Positions 52,237 to 60,771 of a stretch of 64,000 nt of DNA are shown here, one piece after another; the first letter of the stretch is position 1, and each line of letters opens with the position of its first letter. Made by a program: the position numbers and the translations under genes. Location: positions 248,001 to 312,000 of the forward strand of contig NZ_JAGHQX010000006.1 of the NCBI RefSeq assembly GCF_017744095.1. The letters run 5' to 3'. Under the pieces are notes generated by a model. The model saw nothing but the letters and a program-made list of their open reading frames with translations, did no database searches and was not told the DNA's origin. This stretch comes from Shimia sp. R10_1. Its GTDB lineage: Bacteria; Pseudomonadota; Alphaproteobacteria; Rhodobacterales; Rhodobacteraceae.

Positions 52237-52368
52237 ATGTTCACACGCATCGCACAGCGCCTGTCTGGCGCCCGACCTAAGGAAGGCCCGCTGACCGCCA
52301 AGGCCCGCCAGCGCCGTCTCATCGCGCTCAAAATGCACGGCATTGCCCAGAAATCGCTGCTCGTCTAG
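52237..52368 (+). CDS. Small basic protein of 43 residues
   Basis: A short gene with GAGGAACACC before the ATG. The product is MFTRIAQRLSGARPKEG, then a Lys- and Arg-rich helix (KARQRRLIALKMHG), ending QKSLLV. It has a net positive charge, no cysteine and no signal peptide. It lies between a strong terminator (52152) and repeat copy 3, so it probably has its own promoter. I do not recognise it. It could be a regulatory peptide or a protein binding nucleic acid, but this is inference. Confidence 0.5.
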   Translation: MFTRIAQRLSGARPKEGPLTAKARQRRLIALKMHGIAQKSLLV

Positions 52369-52395
52369 GCGCCCACCTTCCGCTTTTTTTCGCCG

Positions 52396-52484
52396 CGCTT
52401 CCTCTTGCCAAAGATCTCCCGGAGTGAGCCGCGTCTAAAAATCTGTCGGTGGACTGTTTTGGCGGCGGAGGGGCAGGCCCCTCA
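52396..52484 (-). repeat. Intergenic repeat, copy 3 (inverted, degenerate)
   Basis: Hairpin GAGGGGCAGGCCCCTC (52468-52483) and, on the - strand, TCCGGGAGATCTTTGGC, a weaker version of the CCCGGGATATTT core. The flank CTTCCTCTTGCC is shared with copy 1. It lies after the 43-residue gene. Confidence 0.5.
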
Positions 52485-52489
52485 AACAA

Positions 52490-52514
52490 AAAGCCCGCAA
52501 GACTTGCGGGCTTT
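52490..52514 (-). terminator. Terminator of the carbonic anhydrase gene
   Basis: The arms AAAGCCCGCAA and TTGCGGGCTTT form an 11-bp stem with a 3-base loop. On the - strand the stem runs into TTTGTTTG, 22 bases after the gene. Confidence 0.88.
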
Positions 52515-52536
52515 CAGCTTAGATCAAAGTGGTCTC

Positions 52537-53187
52537 TCAGACCTGCACAAACCCTTTGCTTGCGCTTTCGTAGGCCTCAAGCCCACCTTCCGCAATGTTA
52601 TGCCAAAGCCCGTGCAGCGTCAGCGTACCTGCCTCTACGCGTTCTTTGACAAAGGGGAAGGTCATCAGATTGTCGAGTGACACCAGAACCGAGCGTTTTT
52701 CCAGCGCACGTGCCTGCTCGGTGGCGTCCTTGATGTCCGCCACATCTTCATAGCCGGGGCGCAATACGTCCATCCAGCGACCAACAAAACTGTCTTTGGC
52801 CTCAAGCGCGGGCGCATGGCCTTTGCACATATCAATGCAGCCCTGCACACCACCGCACTGACTGTGGCCGAGAACCACAACATGCGCGACTTTCAATGCG
52901 GTCACCGCATATTCAATCGCAGCACTGGTGCCGTGCTGGTTGCCATCCGGCTGAAACGGCGGCACGAGGTTGGCGATATTGCGGTGAATGAAGAATTCAC
53001 CCTGATCTGCGCCAAAGATCGATGTCACATGGACACGGCTGTCGCAGCAGCTGATGATCATGGCACGGGGATGCTGCCCCTCTGTGCCCAGATGGCGATA
53101 CCAGCTCTGATTTTCTTCATATGTTGTGGCTTTCCAACCCTGGTAGCGTTGCACCAAATAGGACGGGAGCGGCTTTATGTGATCCAT
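52537..53187 (-). CDS. Beta-class carbonic anhydrase
   Basis: A 216-residue zinc enzyme that interconverts CO2 and bicarbonate. The metal ligands are Cys47 (ISCCDSRV, with the Asp49-Arg51 dyad), His108 and Cys111 (LGHSQCGGV). The N-terminus and TTYEENQSWYRHL are typical for the beta class. GAGG lies 8 bases before the chosen ATG; a GTG further upstream is less likely. It is probably cytoplasmic and supplies bicarbonate to carboxylases. It is a single gene. Confidence 0.95.
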   Translation of the reverse strand: MDHIKPLPSYLVQRYQGWKATTYEENQSWYRHLGTEGQHPRAMIISCCDSRVHVTSIFGADQGEFFIHRNIANLVPPFQPDGNQHGTSAAIEYAVTALKVAHVVVLGHSQCGGVQGCIDMCKGHAPALEAKDSFVGRWMDVLRPGYEDVADIKDATEQARALEKRSVLVSLDNLMTFPFVKERVEAGTLTLHGLWHNIAEGGLEAYESASKGFVQV

Positions 53188-53292
53188 ATGTTTCCTCACG
53201 CGTTTTAGGAGGGATAGGTGAAATTTAGCTGTAATTCGAGGGAAAAGAACGACGCAAGAAACTTTTTGAGAAGGTTTGCGTGGTCTTTATGT

Positions 53293-53305
53293 CCCAACCG
53301 TTGGG
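53293..53305. promoter_or_regulatory. Short palindrome before the all-helical gene
   Basis: CCCAAC and GTTGGG around one base, 27 bases before the ATG at 53332. It may be an operator or leader hairpin. The function is unknown. Confidence 0.25.
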
Positions 53306-53331
53306 GGTAACGGAATAACTTGGGGTGAACT

Positions 53332-53712
53332 ATGAACCAAATTGCGACGCTCAAAATGTCCGAGCAAGCTGTCGTTGATCACGATGAACTGACACGTGTG
53401 CTGATCCGTCTGGATCAAAACGACGTGGAAGAAACGTTTATGTCTCTGATCAAATCGCTGACAGATCATCTGGCCATGGCAGAGCGGCATTACAATGCGG
53501 ATGATCTCACAGAACTTGCCGAAACGATGACCTTGGTGGAACTCATCGCGGGCCGTCTGTGCATGACAGCGCTCTCCCGTGTGGCTGTGGATGTGATTGC
53601 CTGCTGCGAACGGCATGATTCAGTCGCACTGGCGGCGACCTATGCCCGTCTGATCCGCATCGGCGAATGCGCTCTGCGGGAAATCTGGGATCTGAAGCGC
53701 AGCTACATCTGA
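53332..53712 (+). CDS. Hypothetical all-helical protein
   Basis: I do not recognise this 126-residue cytoplasmic protein. It is predicted to be all helical: residues 15-45 (VDHDELTRVLIRLDQNDVEETFMSLIKSLTDHL), 50-75 and 80-125 (LCMTALSRVAVDVIACCERHDSVALAATYARLIRIGECALREIW). It has three cysteines, two of them adjacent. The size and charge pattern suggest a phosphotransfer or adaptor fold, but there is no clear catalytic His motif. GGGGTGAAC precedes the ATG. A single gene. Confidence 0.6.
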   Translation: MNQIATLKMSEQAVVDHDELTRVLIRLDQNDVEETFMSLIKSLTDHLAMAERHYNADDLTELAETMTLVELIAGRLCMTALSRVAVDVIACCERHDSVALAATYARLIRIGECALREIWDLKRSYI

Positions 53713-53911
53713 TCACCGCGTGTGGGCAACGCGCCCACCGCCTGTGCACTGCACATCTGACCAAGTCGCATCTGTCAAAGACGCTACGGCCGCTATAGCA
53801 CCGTTGTGCGCCGCCGACCTTAGGGAACGCGGCGAACAAGCGATTCAATTCATGTGCAAACTGCACTAGGTTGGCATCAAAACATCTCCAATTCGGTGTG
53901 AAAGGTGCGCG

Positions 53912-55303
53912 ATGTCTCTCAAATTTGCTTCTTCTGACAGCTCCAATGTCATTCCTCTGCATGTCATCGACAGCGACGGATTTGACGCATGGTGTGATCG
54001 CCAGTCTGACCCAACCCGCGCCTTTGTTGCCGCCACGGGCTTTACGCCCGCGCTTGGCAAAAGCCTGCTGGTGCCCGATGCCAGTGGCAAACCACTCTTG
54101 GCGATCGCGGGTTTTGGCACCGCAGCCACGCGCGCGCGCGGCCGGTTTGCGCTGGCTGCCGCGGCCGCAACCTTGCCTGAAGGCACCTATGCGCTTGCGG
54201 CCCCTTTGCCCGCATCAGATCTGGAAACCGAATGCCTCGGCTGGCTGCTCGCCACCTATGCCTTTGACCGTTACAAAGACCGCTCTGGCGCAAAAACCGC
54301 GCTGATCTGCCCGGATGGCGTGGACGCTGAGAAAATCGAATCCATCGCCGCAGGCGAAGCCCTCACCCGCGATCTGATCAACACGCCAGCCTCAGACATG
54401 GGCCCTCAAGAGTTAGAGGATGCCGCCAAAAGCCTCGCGCAAGCCCATGGCGCGCGCTGCACTGTGACCACAGGCGACGCGTTGTTGGCCGATAACTTCC
54501 CGATGATCCACACCGTCGGCCGTGCCGCCGCCCCCCACCGTGCGCCCCGCCTGATTGACATGTCCTGGGGCCAAAGCGGCCCCAAACTCACACTGGTGGG
54601 CAAAGGCGTCTGTTTTGACACCGGCGGGCTGAACCTGAAGCCGGGCGGCTCCATGGGACTGATGAAAAAGGATATGGGCGGTGCAGCCACCGTGCTTGGT
54701 CTGGCGCATATGATCATGGCCCTGAACCTGCCGCTGCAGCTGCGCGTGCTGATCCCCGCCGTGGAAAACGCGGTTTCCGGCGACAGCTTCCGCCCCGGCG
54801 ACATTCTGACCTCGCGCAAAGGGCTGACGGTCGAGATCAACAACACCGACGCCGAAGGCCGCCTCGTGCTGGCCGACGCCCTCGCCCTTGGATCTGAGGA
54901 CACCCCGGATCTGATGATCTCCATGGCCACGCTCACCGGCGCGGCCCGCGTGGCGGTTGGCCCGGATCTGTCGCCCTACTACACCGATGACGCCGCCTTT
55001 GCCGCCGCGCTTGACCACAGCGCAAGCGCCGTCTCAGACCCGGTCTGGCGCATGCCTTTCTGGGAACCTTACGAAAAAATGATCGAACCGGGCATCGCAG
55101 ACCTCGACAACGCGCCTTCTGGCGGCTTTGCTGGCTCTATCACCGCCGCGCTGTTTTTGCGCCGCTTTGCAACAGGTCAACGTTATGCCCATTTTGACAT
55201 TTACGGCTGGAACCCCTCTGCGGCCCCGGCCCGCCCCAAAGGCGGTGTTGGCATGGGCGCGCGCGCCATTCTCGCAGCCCTGCCCCAATTGTTAGACCTC
55301 TGA
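53912..55303 (+). CDS. Leucyl aminopeptidase (M17 family)
   Basis: A 463-residue metallopeptidase that removes N-terminal residues from peptides. The C-terminal catalytic domain carries the M17 signature NTDAEGRLVLADALAL, with the metal ligands in VGKGVCFDTGGLNLKPGGSMGLMKKDMGGAA and the active Arg in the NTDAEGR motif. The N-terminal domain (1-150) is divergent, as in the PepB-like group. It overlaps the NlpC/P60 gene by one base (TGATG), and that gene overlaps speB, so the three form one unit. Confidence 0.93.
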   Translation: MSLKFASSDSSNVIPLHVIDSDGFDAWCDRQSDPTRAFVAATGFTPALGKSLLVPDASGKPLLAIAGFGTAATRARGRFALAAAAATLPEGTYALAAPLPASDLETECLGWLLATYAFDRYKDRSGAKTALICPDGVDAEKIESIAAGEALTRDLINTPASDMGPQELEDAAKSLAQAHGARCTVTTGDALLADNFPMIHTVGRAAAPHRAPRLIDMSWGQSGPKLTLVGKGVCFDTGGLNLKPGGSMGLMKKDMGGAATVLGLAHMIMALNLPLQLRVLIPAVENAVSGDSFRPGDILTSRKGLTVEINNTDAEGRLVLADALALGSEDTPDLMISMATLTGAARVAVGPDLSPYYTDDAAFAAALDHSASAVSDPVWRMPFWEPYEKMIEPGIADLDNAPSGGFAGSITAALFLRRFATGQRYAHFDIYGWNPSAAPARPKGGVGMGARAILAALPQLLDL

Positions 55304-56178
55304 TGACAGCCCCCACGGACAGACGCCTCACCCCCAGCACCGGCAAAGTCGCCGCCGAGCATCTGCGCGGCAGTGTCGAGGCCCAGACCTATGTCACACC
55401 CGTTGCCTACCGTGTGGCTATGGTGGTGACTGATCTGCTCTCAGCGCCCGATGGCACACGCGAGCGGCAGCTGCTGCGTGGTGAGGTCTTCCATGTGATT
55501 CACAAAGAGATGGGCATGGCCTTTGGCTATGCAGACAAAGACGGCTATGTCGGTTGGGTCGACATCGGCGATGTGCTGAGCCACCCAAAGCAAACCCCGA
55601 CGCACCGCATCTCCGCCGCCCGCAGTTATGCAAAATCCACGCCGGGGCTGAAAGCCATGGGGCTTGTCACGCCACTGCCTTTTGGCACCCGCCTCGTGGT
55701 GCTTTCTGAGGAGGATGGCTGGTCACGCATCGCTTGGGATGGGGGGCAAGTCACCCGTGATCTCTATGTGCCCGCCAGCCACCTGATGGCCATTGATGCC
55801 ATCGAACCGGACGCCACCGCCGTTGCCGAACGCCTGATTGGCACGCCATACCTCTGGGGCGGCAACTCAAGCTTTGGGCTGGATTGCTCGGGCCTCGTGC
55901 AAGCCGCGCTGCACGCGGTGGGGCTGTCCTGCCCCGGCGACAGCGACCTGCAAGAGGCCGCTTTTGAAGACGCCACAGGCCCCTATCAGCGTGGCGACCT
56001 GTTGTTCTGGAAAGGCCATGTCGCCATGGTCACTGATGCAAACACACTGATCCACGCCAACGCGCATCACATGGCCGTGGCTTATGAGCCGATTGCCGAG
56101 GCCATCACCCGTATTGCCGCACAGGGCGACGGACCGGTGACCTCCCACAAGCGCCCGACCTACGGAGATGCCGCATGA
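55303..56178 (+). CDS. NlpC/P60 family peptidase
   Basis: A 291-residue cysteine peptidase that cuts peptidoglycan stem peptides. SH3-like domains are at about 30-90 (RVAMVVTDLLSAPDGTRERQLLRGEVFHVI) and 115-165. The catalytic domain begins IGTPYLWGGNSSFGLDCSGLVQAALHAVGL with the active Cys near 193, then GDLLFWKGHVAMVTD with the active His, and LIHANAHH. No signal peptide is seen, so it may act on muropeptides recovered in the cell together with the aminopeptidase. It overlaps both neighbours. Confidence 0.9.
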   Translation: MTAPTDRRLTPSTGKVAAEHLRGSVEAQTYVTPVAYRVAMVVTDLLSAPDGTRERQLLRGEVFHVIHKEMGMAFGYADKDGYVGWVDIGDVLSHPKQTPTHRISAARSYAKSTPGLKAMGLVTPLPFGTRLVVLSEEDGWSRIAWDGGQVTRDLYVPASHLMAIDAIEPDATAVAERLIGTPYLWGGNSSFGLDCSGLVQAALHAVGLSCPGDSDLQEAAFEDATGPYQRGDLLFWKGHVAMVTDANTLIHANAHHMAVAYEPIAEAITRIAAQGDGPVTSHKRPTYGDAA

Positions 56179-57152
56179 GCGACGACTTCTTCAAACCCGT
56201 CTCCGGCATGGACCTGCCGCGTTTTGCCGGGGTGCCCTCTTTCATGCGCCTGCCAATCATGGATCTGGACCACGCCCGGCTGCGCGACGTGGATGTCGGT
56301 CTCATCGGCGTGCCTTGGGACAGCGGCACCACCAACCGGCCCGGCCCGCGCCACGGCCCCCGCCAGCTGCGCGACGCCTCCACCATGATCCGCGCCCAGA
56401 ACGGCGCCACCGGCGTGCGCCCCTTTGATCTCATCAACTGCGCTGATCTTGGCGATGTGGGCCCCAATCCGGCGGATATTCTCGACAGTATGGAGCGCAT
56501 CACCGCCTTTTATCAGCAGGTCATGGCCGCAGGCATCACCCCCCTCACCGCAGGGGGCGACCACCTGACCAGCCTGCCCGTGCTCCGCGCGCTCGCCAAA
56601 GACGCGCCACTGGGCATGGTGCATTTTGACAGCCACACCGATCTTTATCACAGCTACTTTGGCGGCACGATGTACACCCACGGCACACCGTTTCGCCGCG
56701 CGGTGGAAGAGGGTCTGCTGGATCCCAAACGTGTGGTGCAAATCGGCATTCGCGGCAGCACCTATGACGATGAAGACACCGATTTTGCCAAAAGCGTCGG
56801 CATCCGCGTGATCCGCATCGAGGAATTCTTTGCGCGTGGTCTGGCTGACGTCATGGCAGAAGCCCGCGAAATTGTCGGCACCGCACCCACTTATGTCAGC
56901 TATGACATTGATTTTGTCGATCCAACGTTCGCCCCCGGCACCGGCACGCCCGAAGTGGGCGGCCCCAATAGCTTTCAGGCGCTGGAAGTGGTGCGTGCGC
57001 TGGATGGGCTCAACATCATTGGGGCCGATCTGGTGGAGGTGTCCCCGCCTTTTGACAGCACAGGCGGCACAGCCTTCCTTGGGGTCTCCATCATGTTTGA
57101 GTTGCTCTGCGTGATGGCAAACGGCATCGCATCCCGCCCCACAGTAGGTTAG
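56175..57152 (+). CDS. speB: Agmatinase / ureohydrolase
   Basis: SpeB splits agmatine to putrescine and urea with two manganese ions. The 325 residues show the motifs TAGGDHL, MVHFDSHTDLY and SYDIDFVDPTFAPGTGTPEVGG, which hold the metal His and Asp residues. It starts with the usual VDVGLIGVPWDSGTTNRPGPRHGPRQLRDAS. The alternatives are guanidinobutyrase or proclavaminate amidinohydrolase-like ureohydrolases; the sequence does not exclude them. The ATG overlaps the NlpC/P60 stop by 4 bases. The stop is inside the first hairpin of repeat copy 4. Confidence 0.87.
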   Translation: MSDDFFKPVSGMDLPRFAGVPSFMRLPIMDLDHARLRDVDVGLIGVPWDSGTTNRPGPRHGPRQLRDASTMIRAQNGATGVRPFDLINCADLGDVGPNPADILDSMERITAFYQQVMAAGITPLTAGGDHLTSLPVLRALAKDAPLGMVHFDSHTDLYHSYFGGTMYTHGTPFRRAVEEGLLDPKRVVQIGIRGSTYDDEDTDFAKSVGIRVIRIEEFFARGLADVMAEAREIVGTAPTYVSYDIDFVDPTFAPGTGTPEVGGPNSFQALEVVRALDGLNIIGADLVEVSPPFDSTGGTAFLGVSIMFELLCVMANGIASRPTVG

Positions 57153-57215
57153 GGGCGCTGCCCCTGACACATCTGCGATGTGCCCACCCCGGGATATTTC
57201 AAGAATGAGAAACCG
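57152..57215 (+). repeat. Intergenic repeat, copy 4
   Basis: Hairpin AGGGGCGCTGCCCCT (57152-57166), hairpin CACATCTGCGATGTG (57169-57183), then CCCGGGATATTT and AATGAGAAAC. It begins at the last base of the speB stop codon. It is nearly identical to copy 2 (35581) in its core and tail. Confidence 0.65.
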
Positions 57216-57231
57216 GGGCGCGTTGCCTGCG

Positions 57232-57579
57232 TCAATCCACAGCGCGGATCAATTTGCGCTCCAGCACACGCAGCACGGTCTTGAGGTCATGGCCACGCTT
57301 GAGCACCCGACCGTCCATCCCAATCACCGCGTAAAGCCCCTGCTTGTTGCGCAGTTTCGGACGCTTTTCGATCCGATACAGCGGGTTTTCTGCGGTGCGC
57401 CTGAAAACAGAAAACACCGCCACTTCCTTGAGTGAAGAAATCCCATAGTCGCGCCACTCTCCGGCGGCGACCATACGGCCATATAGGCCCAGAATGAGCA
57501 TCAATTCGGTGCGGTGAAACGCAACCTGCTGCGGCGGTTTAAGAGACGGGTGCAAGGCGGTAGGAGGCTGGGCATTCAT
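57232..57579 (-). CDS. DUF2794 domain-containing protein
   Basis: A 115-residue alphaproteobacterial protein of unknown function. Almost the full length is conserved: LHPSLKPPQQVAFHRTELMLILGLYGRMVAAGEWRDYGISSLKEVAVFSVFRRTAENPLYRIEKRPKLRNKQGLYAVIGMDGRVLKRGHDLKTVLRVLERKLIR. I start it at MNAQPPTALHP, the usual N-terminus; no strong ribosome binding site is seen. It is small, basic and cytoplasmic. It converges with speB across repeat copy 4. Confidence 0.87.
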   Translation of the reverse strand: MNAQPPTALHPSLKPPQQVAFHRTELMLILGLYGRMVAAGEWRDYGISSLKEVAVFSVFRRTAENPLYRIEKRPKLRNKQGLYAVIGMDGRVLKRGHDLKTVLRVLERKLIRAVD

Positions 57580-57922
57580 GCGTTTAGACTTGCGCTCTTT
57601 GGAGGCAAAATCAAGCCCTGCACGCCCTACCGTCCCGTCGCCACAGTTGTGCCGCAACTTCTCCTGCAAAAGGCCACGCCGCCTTCCTCTTTTCGCCCAA
57701 GCCAAATGCGAATGTATGGACATAGCGACTAAACACGCTACTCCCGACGACGCGGCTTAATTGCCCCCACCCAGTCTGCGTCGTCGGGGGGCACTTTCCC
57801 AAAAGCCTTCATACCCCAGCACATTCAAATCACTGTGACCTCCCTGATAGGCAGGCGGCTTAACCTTGTCTTGCCCAGCGCTTCGACTTTAACTGAGCGC
57901 AGCCACATCTAAGGATTTCGCC
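57580..57922. other. 343-base gap between DUF2794 and cytochrome c'
   Basis: No gene is visible. A long-armed stem-loop lies at 57743-57788. The last bases carry AAGGA before the cytochrome ATG. The promoters of the two divergent genes should lie here. Confidence 0.5.
57743..57788. other. Long-armed stem-loop in the gap
   Basis: CCCGACGACGC (57743-57753) and GCGTCGTCGGG (57778-57788) are perfect 11-base complements around a 24-base loop that contains CCCCCACCC. No T tract follows on the + strand. It could be a small RNA or a leader structure. Confidence 0.4.
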
Positions 57923-58360
57923 ATGCGTCGCATATTTGCTCTGACTCTCGTGACCCTCACCGCAGGCATGGCCTACGCGCACAACGGAGTAAAAGATCCG
58001 CAGGTCATGGCGCGGATGCAGGGCATGGAACAGATCAGCGGCGCGTTCAAAACACTGGTCAGCATGGCCAAAAATGAAACGCCCCTCCATCAGGCCAAAG
58101 CCCGCATGGCACGTGACACCCTTGTGTTGCATTCCAGCAAAATCACCGCGCTCTTTGAACCACAGGCCAGCGATCCGAAATCCGAAGCCTTGCCCGCGAT
58201 CTGGGCAAACTGGGATGATTTCAGCGCGCAGGCCGACAAACTGCAAACCACTGCGAAAGCGCTCGATTTCAAAGACCGCGCAGCGCTGGCAGACACGCTT
58301 GGTGCGGTGGGCGGCACCTGCCGTGCCTGCCACAAGAACTACCGCGCCAAGAAAAATTAA
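57923..58360 (+). CDS. Cytochrome c' (class II c-type cytochrome)
   Basis: A 145-residue periplasmic heme protein. The signal peptide is MRRIFALTLVTLTAGMAYA. It is built as a four-helix bundle with the heme site CRACHKNYR at the C-terminus, as in cytochromes c'. The N-terminal mature part has QVMARMQGMEQISGAFKTL. In this family the heme is often five-coordinate and binds NO or other gases, so a role in NO stress is possible. It converges with the I78 lipoprotein gene. Confidence 0.92.
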   Translation: MRRIFALTLVTLTAGMAYAHNGVKDPQVMARMQGMEQISGAFKTLVSMAKNETPLHQAKARMARDTLVLHSSKITALFEPQASDPKSEALPAIWANWDDFSAQADKLQTTAKALDFKDRAALADTLGAVGGTCRACHKNYRAKKN

Positions 58361-58372
58361 TGTTTGCCGCGT

Positions 58373-58642
58373 TTAGCCGCAGGTGATCTTGACGATCTTG
58401 CCACTCTCGTCATGAACCACGTTCAGACGCTCCTGAACGAAATCCATGGTCGCAGCGGAATTTTCGCCCAGAACACGCACCACTTCCGGGGTTGTCACCC
58501 CCTCAAGTGCGCTTTTGTCTTGCCCGATCAGAAAGGCAAAGGCATCCGGATCACACTTTGTACTGCCCAAACTCACCGTTTCATCTCCTTTGCAGGCCAC
58601 CAGCGCCGTGAGGCACAAGGCCATCAAGCCCATCATTCGCAT
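58373..58642 (-). CDS. I78 family peptidase inhibitor lipoprotein
   Basis: An 89-residue lipoprotein. The signal ends in the lipobox LVACKGDE, with the lipidated Cys at about 17. The rest matches the I78 inhibitor fold: CDPDAFAFLIGQDKSALEG, VVRVLGENSAATMDFVQERLNVVHDESGKIVKITCG. The two cysteines probably form a disulfide. I78 inhibitors block subtilisin-like serine proteases. It converges with the cytochrome c' gene. Confidence 0.8.
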   Translation of the reverse strand: MRMMGLMALCLTALVACKGDETVSLGSTKCDPDAFAFLIGQDKSALEGVTTPEVVRVLGENSAATMDFVQERLNVVHDESGKIVKITCG

Positions 58643-58822
58643 TTGATCACTCCGTTCGTCCTATTTTCGTCGCCCAGATCCGTGCACAGCAACATGCGCG
58701 GCCTGCCCCTGCTCAGCGGCGCAACGCTATGTGGCGTAATTCGGGCTTGCGACGTCGCCATTAAGGTTGCATAGCGCCCGAGTTTCAACCACGCTCTGAG
58801 CAAATCATGGAGGATAAGCAAG

Positions 58823-59962
58823 ATGATGCGTACCCGTGCCGCCGTCGCGCTAGAAGCCGGCAAACCGCTGGAAATTATGGAAGTGAACCTCGAAGGCCCC
58901 AAGGCGGGTGAGGTTCTGGTGGAAATCAAGGCCACCGGCCTGTGCCACACCGATGAATTTACCCGCTCCGGCGCGGATCCCGAGGGTCTCTTCCCCTCCA
59001 TTCTCGGCCACGAGGGCGCAGGTGTTGTTGTGGAAGTGGGCGAAGGCGTCACCACGCTGAAACCCGGCGATCACGTGATCCCGCTCTACACGCCTGAGTG
59101 CCGCGAATGTCACGCCTGCCTGTCTGGCAAAACCAACCTCTGCACCGCAATCCGTGGCACGCAAGGTCAAGGCCTCATGCCCGATGGCACCACGCGTTTC
59201 TCCATGCTGGATGGCACGCCGATCTACCACTACATGGGCTGCTCGACCTTTGCCAACCACACGGTTCTGCCGGAAATCGCGCTCGCCAAAGTGCGCGACG
59301 ACGCGCCGTTTGACAAAATCTGCTACATCGGCTGCGGCGTCACCACCGGCATTGGCGCGGTGATCAACACCGCTGGCGTGGAACTCGGTTCTTCTGCGGC
59401 GGTCTTTGGCCTCGGCGGCATTGGCCTCAACGTCATTCAGGGCCTGCGCATGGCCGGTGCCGACATGATCATCGGCGTCGATCTGAACGACGACAAAGCC
59501 GAAATGGCCAAGAAGTTTGGCATGACCCACTTCGTGAACCCATCCAAACTGCCTGAAGGCCAGTCGGTCACCGAAGCGATCATCGAGCTGACCAAAACTG
59601 AGAAAGATCAGTTTGGCGGCGTGGATTACTCCTTTGACGCCACCGGCAATGTGCAGGTCATGCGCGACGCGCTGGAATGCTCCCACCGTGGCTGGGGTGT
59701 CTCTGTGATCATCGGCGTGGCCCCTGCCGGTGCCGAAATCTCCACCCGTCCGTTCCAGCTGGTCACCGGCCGCGTCTGGAAAGGCACTGCCTTTGGCGGC
59801 GCCAAGGGGCGCACCGACGTGCCCAAGTTTGTCGATTGGTACATGGACGGCAAAATCGAGATCGACGAGATGATCACCCACAAACTGACGCTGGATGAGA
59901 TCAACCACGGCTTCGACCTGATGCACGAAGGCAAATCCATTCGCGCAGTGGTTGAATTTTAA
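58823..59962 (+). CDS. frmA: S-(hydroxymethyl)glutathione dehydrogenase (class III alcohol dehydrogenase)
   Basis: This 379-residue enzyme oxidises the formaldehyde-glutathione adduct to S-formylglutathione with NAD; class III enzymes also reduce S-nitrosoglutathione. The catalytic zinc site is in [12 protein letters not shown] and GHEGAG; the structural zinc cysteines are in [16 protein letters not shown]; the NAD fold is in [14 protein letters not shown]. The start [18 protein letters not shown] is usual, and GGAGG lies before it. It and fghA (63090) form the formaldehyde route. It has its own hairpin terminator. Confidence 0.95.
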   Translation: MMRTRAAVALEAGKPLEIMEVNLEGPKAGEVLVEIKATGLCHTDEFTRSGADPEGLFPSILGHEGAGVVVEVGEGVTTLKPGDHVIPLYTPECRECHACLSGKTNLCTAIRGTQGQGLMPDGTTRFSMLDGTPIYHYMGCSTFANHTVLPEIALAKVRDDAPFDKICYIGCGVTTGIGAVINTAGVELGSSAAVFGLGGIGLNVIQGLRMAGADMIIGVDLNDDKAEMAKKFGMTHFVNPSKLPEGQSVTEAIIELTKTEKDQFGGVDYSFDATGNVQVMRDALECSHRGWGVSVIIGVAPAGAEISTRPFQLVTGRVWKGTAFGGAKGRTDVPKFVDWYMDGKIEIDEMITHKLTLDEINHGFDLMHEGKSIRAVVEF

Positions 59963-59982
59963 GGCGCTATTATAAACACCAC

Positions 59983-60010
59983 AACGGGTCGCTACGGCGA
60001 CCCGTTTGCT
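59983..60010. terminator. Terminator hairpin between frmA and the TetR gene
   Basis: The arms AACGGGTCGC and GCGACCCGTT form a perfect 10-bp stem with the loop TACG. It lies between convergent genes; the T tract is short. Confidence 0.7.
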
Positions 60011-60032
60011 TATTGTCTACAAAACGCGCCTG

Positions 60033-60653
60033 CTACCCCACCCCATAACGTGCCATGAACATCTCCACCGCGCCATCGACCACATAATCCACCTCTTCCT
60101 GGGTAAACTGTGTTTGCACCCCAGTCACCTGGCGCAGAAACAACCCTGCCTTGCAGAGCTCTTCAAATTGGTCGGCCGCCAAACCGGGATCCGGCACAGA
60201 CAGCTCTCCGCGCGCCTCAGCCTCTTGAAAAAACTCCGTCAGCCGATTGCGGCAAAGCTCCGGTCCAGAGGCATAAAACTGCTGACCAATCTCCGGAAAC
60301 CGATCCACTTCAGACACACAGACCCGGAACATATTGCGACCGAATTCCGACAGAATGATCCCCATGAGCCCGCGCCCCACCACACGCAGCACATCGGCCA
60401 CCGGTTGCGCATCATCCACCTTGGCCTCAAGCTGTTCAGCCTGCTCCTCGCATTCGCGGCGGGCCACCTCCATGAACAGCATCCGCTTGTCTGGAAAATA
60501 GTTGTAAAGCGTCGCCTTAGACACCTGCGCCGCCTGCGCAATGTGATCCATACTCACGCTTTCAAAACCATGCTGCATGAACAACCGGCGCGCGTGCTCC
60601 AGAACCTGTGCGAATTTACGCCCCTGTCGGATGATGGCTGTCTGGGTGTTCAT
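60033..60653 (-). CDS. TetR family transcriptional regulator
   Basis: A 206-residue TetR-type repressor. The HTH is FAQVLEHARRLFMQHGFESVSMDHIAQAAQVSKATLYNYFPDKRMLFMEVARRE. The C-terminal ligand domain, including LMGIILSEFGRNMFRVCVSEVDRFPEIGQQFYASGP, belongs to the AefR-like type. It converges with frmA. No target is obvious; it may regulate itself or a distant efflux system. Confidence 0.88.
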   Translation of the reverse strand: MNTQTAIIRQGRKFAQVLEHARRLFMQHGFESVSMDHIAQAAQVSKATLYNYFPDKRMLFMEVARRECEEQAEQLEAKVDDAQPVADVLRVVGRGLMGIILSEFGRNMFRVCVSEVDRFPEIGQQFYASGPELCRNRLTEFFQEAEARGELSVPDPGLAADQFEELCKAGLFLRQVTGVQTQFTQEEVDYVVDGAVEMFMARYGVG

Positions 60654-60771
60654 ATGGCTGTGCGGACCTCCGGGCTGGCGTGCGCCAAGACACTACACCG
60701 CTGGTTTCCCTTGCGGCAAGCCTGATGACGAAACTTGTTTCGGCATGCCTATCAGTATTCCGGAACCACCC

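Noticed and set aside
58850..59926. 358-codon open frame opposite frmA
   Set aside because: Shadow of a well-conserved gene; the product is His-, Asp- and Val-rich noise.
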